Positions 60,561-64,000 of a DNA stretch of 64,000 nucleotides are shown here, piece after piece. The notes beneath the pieces were generated by a model. That model was not told where the DNA came from and ran no database searches. It was given only the letters and a program-made list of their open reading frames with translations. Every line of letters starts with the position of its first letter. Position 1 is the stretch's first letter. A program made the position numbers and the translations under genes. The DNA lies in the NCBI RefSeq assembly GCF_005048855.1, contig NZ_SUME01000005.1, positions 496,001 through 560,000 on the forward strand, written 5' to 3'. The stretch comes from Sphingobacterium olei. GTDB taxonomy: Bacteria; Bacteroidota; Bacteroidia; Sphingobacteriales; Sphingobacteriaceae.

Positions 60561-60804
60561 GGGTACGGTAGCATAATTTAATTACCGGAGTAACTTTATC
60601 TCTAAAGTATATATTATTTTTTGTATTTCAAAACACTTTGCAATATTTATGAAAGAAATACCGTATAATTCGATTGTTTTGCGGTAAATACGGTTTTAAA
60701 AGTGTTTCGATAAAACGAGCTAATTTTCGTATTGGTATTGAAAAACAATTGAAGGCGTTTTACGTTGTTACTATACACGCTGTTACTATATAAGCTAACT
60801 AAAT

Positions 60805-61044
60805 ATGAATACACACAAGACATCGGCAATGACTTCCAAACCAGGTTTGGTTATTGCGTTAATTTTAGCGTACGAAGACTATCTGCAACTAATGGAAGGG
60901 CCACAAGCGGTTATGGACCCTAATGACAAACCTGCGGAAGAGGACTTGCAGGAGGAAGAAAATGACTCGTCTGAGTCTCCGGCAGAAGAGGCTGTACCAG
61001 ATACGGAAGATCCCAACAAAGCTGCGGATGATATCACGGAGTAG
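60805..61044 (+). CDS. Hypothetical small protein with acidic tail
   Basis: A 79-residue protein; the N-terminal third (SKPGLVIALILAYEDYLQLMEG) could form one amphipathic or membrane-associated helix, and the last 45 residues are almost all Glu/Asp/Pro/Ser. No family is recognised. A second in-frame Met is at residue 9. A hairpin terminator follows 29 bp later, which supports a real gene. Confidence 0.55.
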   Translation: MNTHKTSAMTSKPGLVIALILAYEDYLQLMEGPQAVMDPNDKPAEEDLQEEENDSSESPAEEAVPDTEDPNKAADDITE

Positions 61045-61073
61045 TGGTGTCGTGTAGTACTTTGATATTTAAG

Positions 61074-61095
61074 GCCACTTTATAGTGGCTTTTTT
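61074..61095 (+). terminator. Hairpin terminator after the acidic small gene
   Basis: GCCAC/GTGGC stem, 6-nt loop and six T residues. Confidence 0.75.
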
Positions 61096-61099
61096 CTTT

Positions 61100-61430
61100 T
61101 GGAATCACTAACAATCTACATTTGTAGAATAATAGCTACAGAAATGTAAAGTTTGATTTATTCAATAGGGCTTTTACAATTTAACTTGTAAATTCGCCTA
61201 GCTGTCAGAGAAACAGGTGAAAACCAACCGTTGAAACAACCTTCAGGTTAAAATTTAAAACACAGGTAAGAACGTCTCCACAACAGACCGAAACTAGCAT
61301 CTAGGCTAAGCAATCTAATGATGCGCAAGTGATGTATGTACCGTAAGGTGTAAAGTTTTTGCTATTATCAATATAACAGATTGCTTATTGCAATATAAAT
61401 ATACGTGATAGAATATAAAATTGAATAACT
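61100..61430. other. Intergenic stretch before the AraC pair
   Basis: No gene of useful length, tRNA or clear promoter was recognised. The stretch 61200-61320 has several short complementary words (for example CAGGTGAAAACC and GAAACAACCTTCAGG) and could hold a leader RNA, but nothing specific can be named. Confidence 0.3.
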
Positions 61431-62387
61431 ATGCTATTTACCAACAAGTTAAAAAAGAATGCTTTTGAACGGTTTGCACTATCGTTTGCGCTCTTACAGG
61501 TGATACATCTTTTATTTATTTTCCAGAATTATTCTATACCCTTTCCGTTCTTATATGGTCCGATTTTTATGATAATGTACAACATTGCATCTTCGGGAAA
61601 AATAGGGAACAGAATATCAGTTATGGCTCACTTTTCCATGTTCACTCTGTTCCTGCTTTGGTATCTCTTTGCGTTAGGGAATCCGGGTGTGCTATATTAC
61701 GAATTTTATTTTCCGCTGATGATCTTGTCAATGGTTTGTTATCCACTCGTCGCGTTGGTTCGGATGCGCCGTAGTGTGTCGAATACCTCGAATAGACTGG
61801 TCCTTCTGCGGCAGTTGGCCTTTTTGGGCAATGCCATTGGTTTTTTTATCGGTTTGCTACTGCTTAGTCAAAAGTGGGGATTTGAACTGGACGTAAATCC
61901 GTTGTACGTTGTGGCTTTTGTAATGGTCTTTTCCATTCTGCTCCTCACCAATTACCTGATCTTTGCCAAAGACTACAACACAGCAGATATTGAAGACACA
62001 CGACCCCAGAAGATAAGGACTGTAAGAGATGACTCACGTATTCTAGCGTGTGCAGAAAAACTGGCAGATTGTATGTATAAAGATAAATTGTTTTTGGATA
62101 CAGGACTGACACTTGATGACTTGTCTAAAAAGACGGCACTCCCAAAATCACTCATAACGGATTATATCAATCAGCATTTACAGACTAATTACTATGAATG
62201 GTTGGCCAGATTTCGTGTCGAACACGCGAAAGATCTCCTCGAGCACGAACGTCAGGTATTAAAAATGGAGGTACTTGCTAACCAAAGTGGGTTTAATTCA
62301 AAGACGACATTTTACAGGTATTTCAAACAGTATGTCGGCGTGTCTCCTGGTACATATCGGGAAAATATCGAAAGTTCCGCATGGTAA
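61431..62387 (+). CDS. Membrane-anchored AraC-type regulator
   Basis: A 318-residue protein. About seven membrane helices fill residues 15-185 (FALSFALLQVIHLLFIFQ; FLYGPIFMIMYNIA; HFSMFTLFLLWYLF; LLVVAFVMVFSILLLTNYLIF-like end). The C-terminal 100 residues are an AraC HTH domain (LTLDDLSKKTALPKSLITDYIN; MEVLANQSGFNSKTTFYRYFKQYVGVSPGTYRE). It is a one-component regulator with a membrane sensor, common in Bacteroidota. It overlaps the next paralogue by 7 bp. Confidence 0.85.
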   Translation: MLFTNKLKKNAFERFALSFALLQVIHLLFIFQNYSIPFPFLYGPIFMIMYNIASSGKIGNRISVMAHFSMFTLFLLWYLFALGNPGVLYYEFYFPLMILSMVCYPLVALVRMRRSVSNTSNRLVLLRQLAFLGNAIGFFIGLLLLSQKWGFELDVNPLYVVAFVMVFSILLLTNYLIFAKDYNTADIEDTRPQKIRTVRDDSRILACAEKLADCMYKDKLFLDTGLTLDDLSKKTALPKSLITDYINQHLQTNYYEWLARFRVEHAKDLLEHERQVLKMEVLANQSGFNSKTTFYRYFKQYVGVSPGTYRENIESSAW

Positions 62388-63475
62388 TCTGGTTTTTATA
62401 TGCCGCTATCTTCATTATTGCGTTGCTCGGTATCCATTTATCGAGCCTGATAGTGGCTCCTTCTCGATTAGATAAAGTAATCCGTGCTTTCTTGGTACTT
62501 GCTGGCGTCCATATTGTACATGCAGCGTTGTTTCGCGATGTTTTCGTGGGGTTGAAATATGTGGATAGAGGAGCTCCGTTCGGACTCTTGTATGGGCCGT
62601 TACTTTTCTATGCCTATTATGCTGCAAAAAACAATGCGCTCTCCTTAAAGACGGTGATTTGGCATGCCTTACCCTTTATATTTGGACTGCTTGCATATAG
62701 CTGTTTTTTAATATTTCGCCAGTTCCGCATGGAATACGATAGGTCTTACTATGTGATACTTTACGGATTAATGGCACTCTCTTGGTTGGTTTATCCAATT
62801 GTCGTTGTGTTATCCGACAATAGGACACAAGCGAACTCGAAGTGGATTTATCGCTATGCTGTCGTTATTCTTTTAATTTTGGCTGCTTTTATGCTTCCGT
62901 TGGTTATTACAGGTATCGTACAAGGGCGCCGGGCGAGCTCGTCTACCTCTGGTTTTGTTATATTTTTTTCGATGTTTGTTGGCGTATGCTTGGCCTATTT
63001 TTATCAACTACACCAGCTTTTAGGAAATAAGGGGCCTGCCTCGCAAGGTGTTGTTCAAAAAGAAGAATCTGGGCTGCTCTCGGAGCATAGTCTGGCTGAC
63101 GATCCGGTGGATACGGCTAAATTTCAGCGATATTATGGACGGATAGAAACCTATCTGCAGCATGAAAGATACTTGGATCCCGAATTTACGATAGGGGGGA
63201 TGATACGCGAATTACGTCTACCTAAGCCGATCGTCACGGCCTTCTTCGTCGAAGAGTACAATTGTAGTGTGAAACAGGGGATCAACTCGTTACGTATAAA
63301 TAGGGCCTGCGAGCTGTTGGAAAAGGAGATACTGCAATACAGCATGGAAGAACTCGCCATAAAATGCGGATTTAAGTCTCGGGCATCTTTTTACCGTAAT
63401 TTCAATCAGGAAAAGGAATGTACGCCTTTGGAATATCGCGATAACTATTTGTTTAAAAAACGTCGAAATGCATAA
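62381..63475 (+). CDS. Second membrane-anchored AraC-type regulator
   Basis: A 364-residue protein with seven or so membrane helices in residues 1-210 (WFLYAAIFIIALLGIHLSSLIV; YRYAVVILLILAAFMLPLVITGIV; GFVIFFSMFVGVCLAYFYQL), a short acidic linker, and a C-terminal AraC HTH domain (MIRELRLPKPIVTAFFVEEYNC; MEELAIKCGFKSRASFYRNFNQEKECTPLEYRD). It is a diverged paralogue of the upstream gene; the 7-bp overlap implies coupled synthesis, perhaps a heterodimer. Confidence 0.85.
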   Translation: MVIWFLYAAIFIIALLGIHLSSLIVAPSRLDKVIRAFLVLAGVHIVHAALFRDVFVGLKYVDRGAPFGLLYGPLLFYAYYAAKNNALSLKTVIWHALPFIFGLLAYSCFLIFRQFRMEYDRSYYVILYGLMALSWLVYPIVVVLSDNRTQANSKWIYRYAVVILLILAAFMLPLVITGIVQGRRASSSTSGFVIFFSMFVGVCLAYFYQLHQLLGNKGPASQGVVQKEESGLLSEHSLADDPVDTAKFQRYYGRIETYLQHERYLDPEFTIGGMIRELRLPKPIVTAFFVEEYNCSVKQGINSLRINRACELLEKEILQYSMEELAIKCGFKSRASFYRNFNQEKECTPLEYRDNYLFKKRRNA

Positions 63476-64000
63476 CTACAACATTGTCTTAAGCTTAAGC
63501 ATTTTCCTTTCCTTTTTTATCTGTTTTATGGCCTTCGCGGATGAGAAAACATTTGATCAGCGGTATAATGAGGTGTATAGTGATAAGATCGCTTCTAATG
63601 TAATCGAGGCGGAACGGATAGCGGACTCGTTATACCAACACGCGAAAGGGGATCTTCAAAAGATCAAAGCGCTTATGCTCCTTGCAAACATTAAGCACAG
63701 TACAGGGGATATTCCGGCTGCATTGCGTTTTGCTACGCGTGCACATAAAATCGCCGAAATGGATGGGTTTCTAGAATGGGAATCGCGCGCGGCGGGATTT
63801 TTAGCGACAACATACCGCAATGTAGGCTTGTATTCGGAATCTAAGAAATACCTTAAAAAAGCAGATATAATCAATGAAAAACAACGGCAGGCGAAAGGGT
63901 ATACACTAACGAAGATAAACATTCTGCAGGAGCACGCGTTCCACGCACTCAATGACAAAAATTTCCGAGGAGCGCTAGTATTTTTAAATGAAGCAAGAGA
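63468..64000 (+). CDS. TPR-repeat protein, N-terminal part (3' end outside window)
   Basis: The frame opens at ATG 63468, overlapping the AraC stop by 8 bp, and runs off the window with 177 codons visible. A signal peptide (LSLSIFLSFFICFMAFA) is followed by helical pairs of TPR type (KIKALMLLANIKHSTGDIPAALRFATRAHKIAEM; AGFLATTYRNVGLYSESKKYLKKADII). In Bacteroidota such proteins often continue to a membrane helix and an AraC or LuxR domain. That end cannot be seen here. Confidence 0.75.
   Translation, partial: MHNYNIVLSLSIFLSFFICFMAFADEKTFDQRYNEVYSDKIASNVIEAERIADSLYQHAKGDLQKIKALMLLANIKHSTGDIPAALRFATRAHKIAEMDGFLEWESRAAGFLATTYRNVGLYSESKKYLKKADIINEKQRQAKGYTLTKINILQEHAFHALNDKNFRGALVFLNEAR

Noticed and set aside
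60647..60829. 60-residue minus-strand ORF before the acidic small gene
   Set aside because: It is AT-rich, low-complexity and overlaps the start of the gene at 60805.

Overview
The window looks like chromosomal DNA of a Bacteroidota species, most likely a Sphingobacteriaceae member close to Sphingobacterium. The supporting signs are promoters of the TAnnTTTG type, a DUF3408 protein with MobA/MobB-like mobilization proteins, LytS/LytTR two-component pairs, membrane-anchored AraC regulators and a Wza/Wzc capsule locus. No rRNA, tRNA or CRISPR array was seen.

Region 1, about 1-20.5 kb, is an AT-rich integrated mobilizable element. It holds the 3' part of a tyrosine recombinase, a GIY-YIG protein, two overlapping small HTH genes, a DUF3408 gene, a run of stem-loops that looks like oriT, a mobA-like gene and a relaxase. 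No transfer (tra) genes, coupling protein or ParA are present, so it would be mobilized in trans. Cargo follows: a LytS/LytTR pair, a TIM-barrel gene broken by a -1 frameshift at A7, three small genes, two CPA2 cation/proton antiporters with universal-stress-like tails, a MocR regulator divergent from a cupin/DapA-family/thioredoxin-like operon, an AraC regulator, a VOC lipoprotein and a GNAT acetyltransferase.

Region 2, about 20.5-26.8 kb, has higher GC. It contains two unrecognised minus-strand genes, a membrane LytTR regulator preceded by 20-21-bp-spaced direct repeats, a small HTH protein, a degenerate 11-bp-period array, a four-gene cassette with a DUF5675 protein and a tiny holin-like membrane protein, and the relic of a DUF4143-type ATPase.

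Region 3, about 26.8-55 kb, is a capsule/exopolysaccharide locus. It runs from a regulator through UDP-sugar dehydrogenases, a UDP-glucuronate epimerase, the dTDP-rhamnose set (rfbBCDA), a Wzx-like flippase, an EpsG-like polymerase, glycosyltransferases, a beta-propeller protein, a secreted glycosidase-like protein and a WbpV/WbpL-like initiation pair, to Wza, Wzc and a membrane nucleotide-sugar dehydratase. A DUF4143 ATPase, an S23-like four-helix protein and an AlbA_2 ATPase interrupt it. Its gene gaps carry degenerate heptamer arrays: NNNNTAG units after stop codons and CTANNNN units before start codons. These were seen only between about 25 and 55 kb, and one array is translated inside a nucleotide-sugar dehydrogenase.

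Region 4, about 55-64 kb, looks like ordinary chromosome: a small ferredoxin-fold-like protein, a LytTR/LytS pair, a pckA-fbp gluconeogenic operon, two small unknown genes, two membrane AraC regulators in tandem and the start of a TPR protein cut by the window end.
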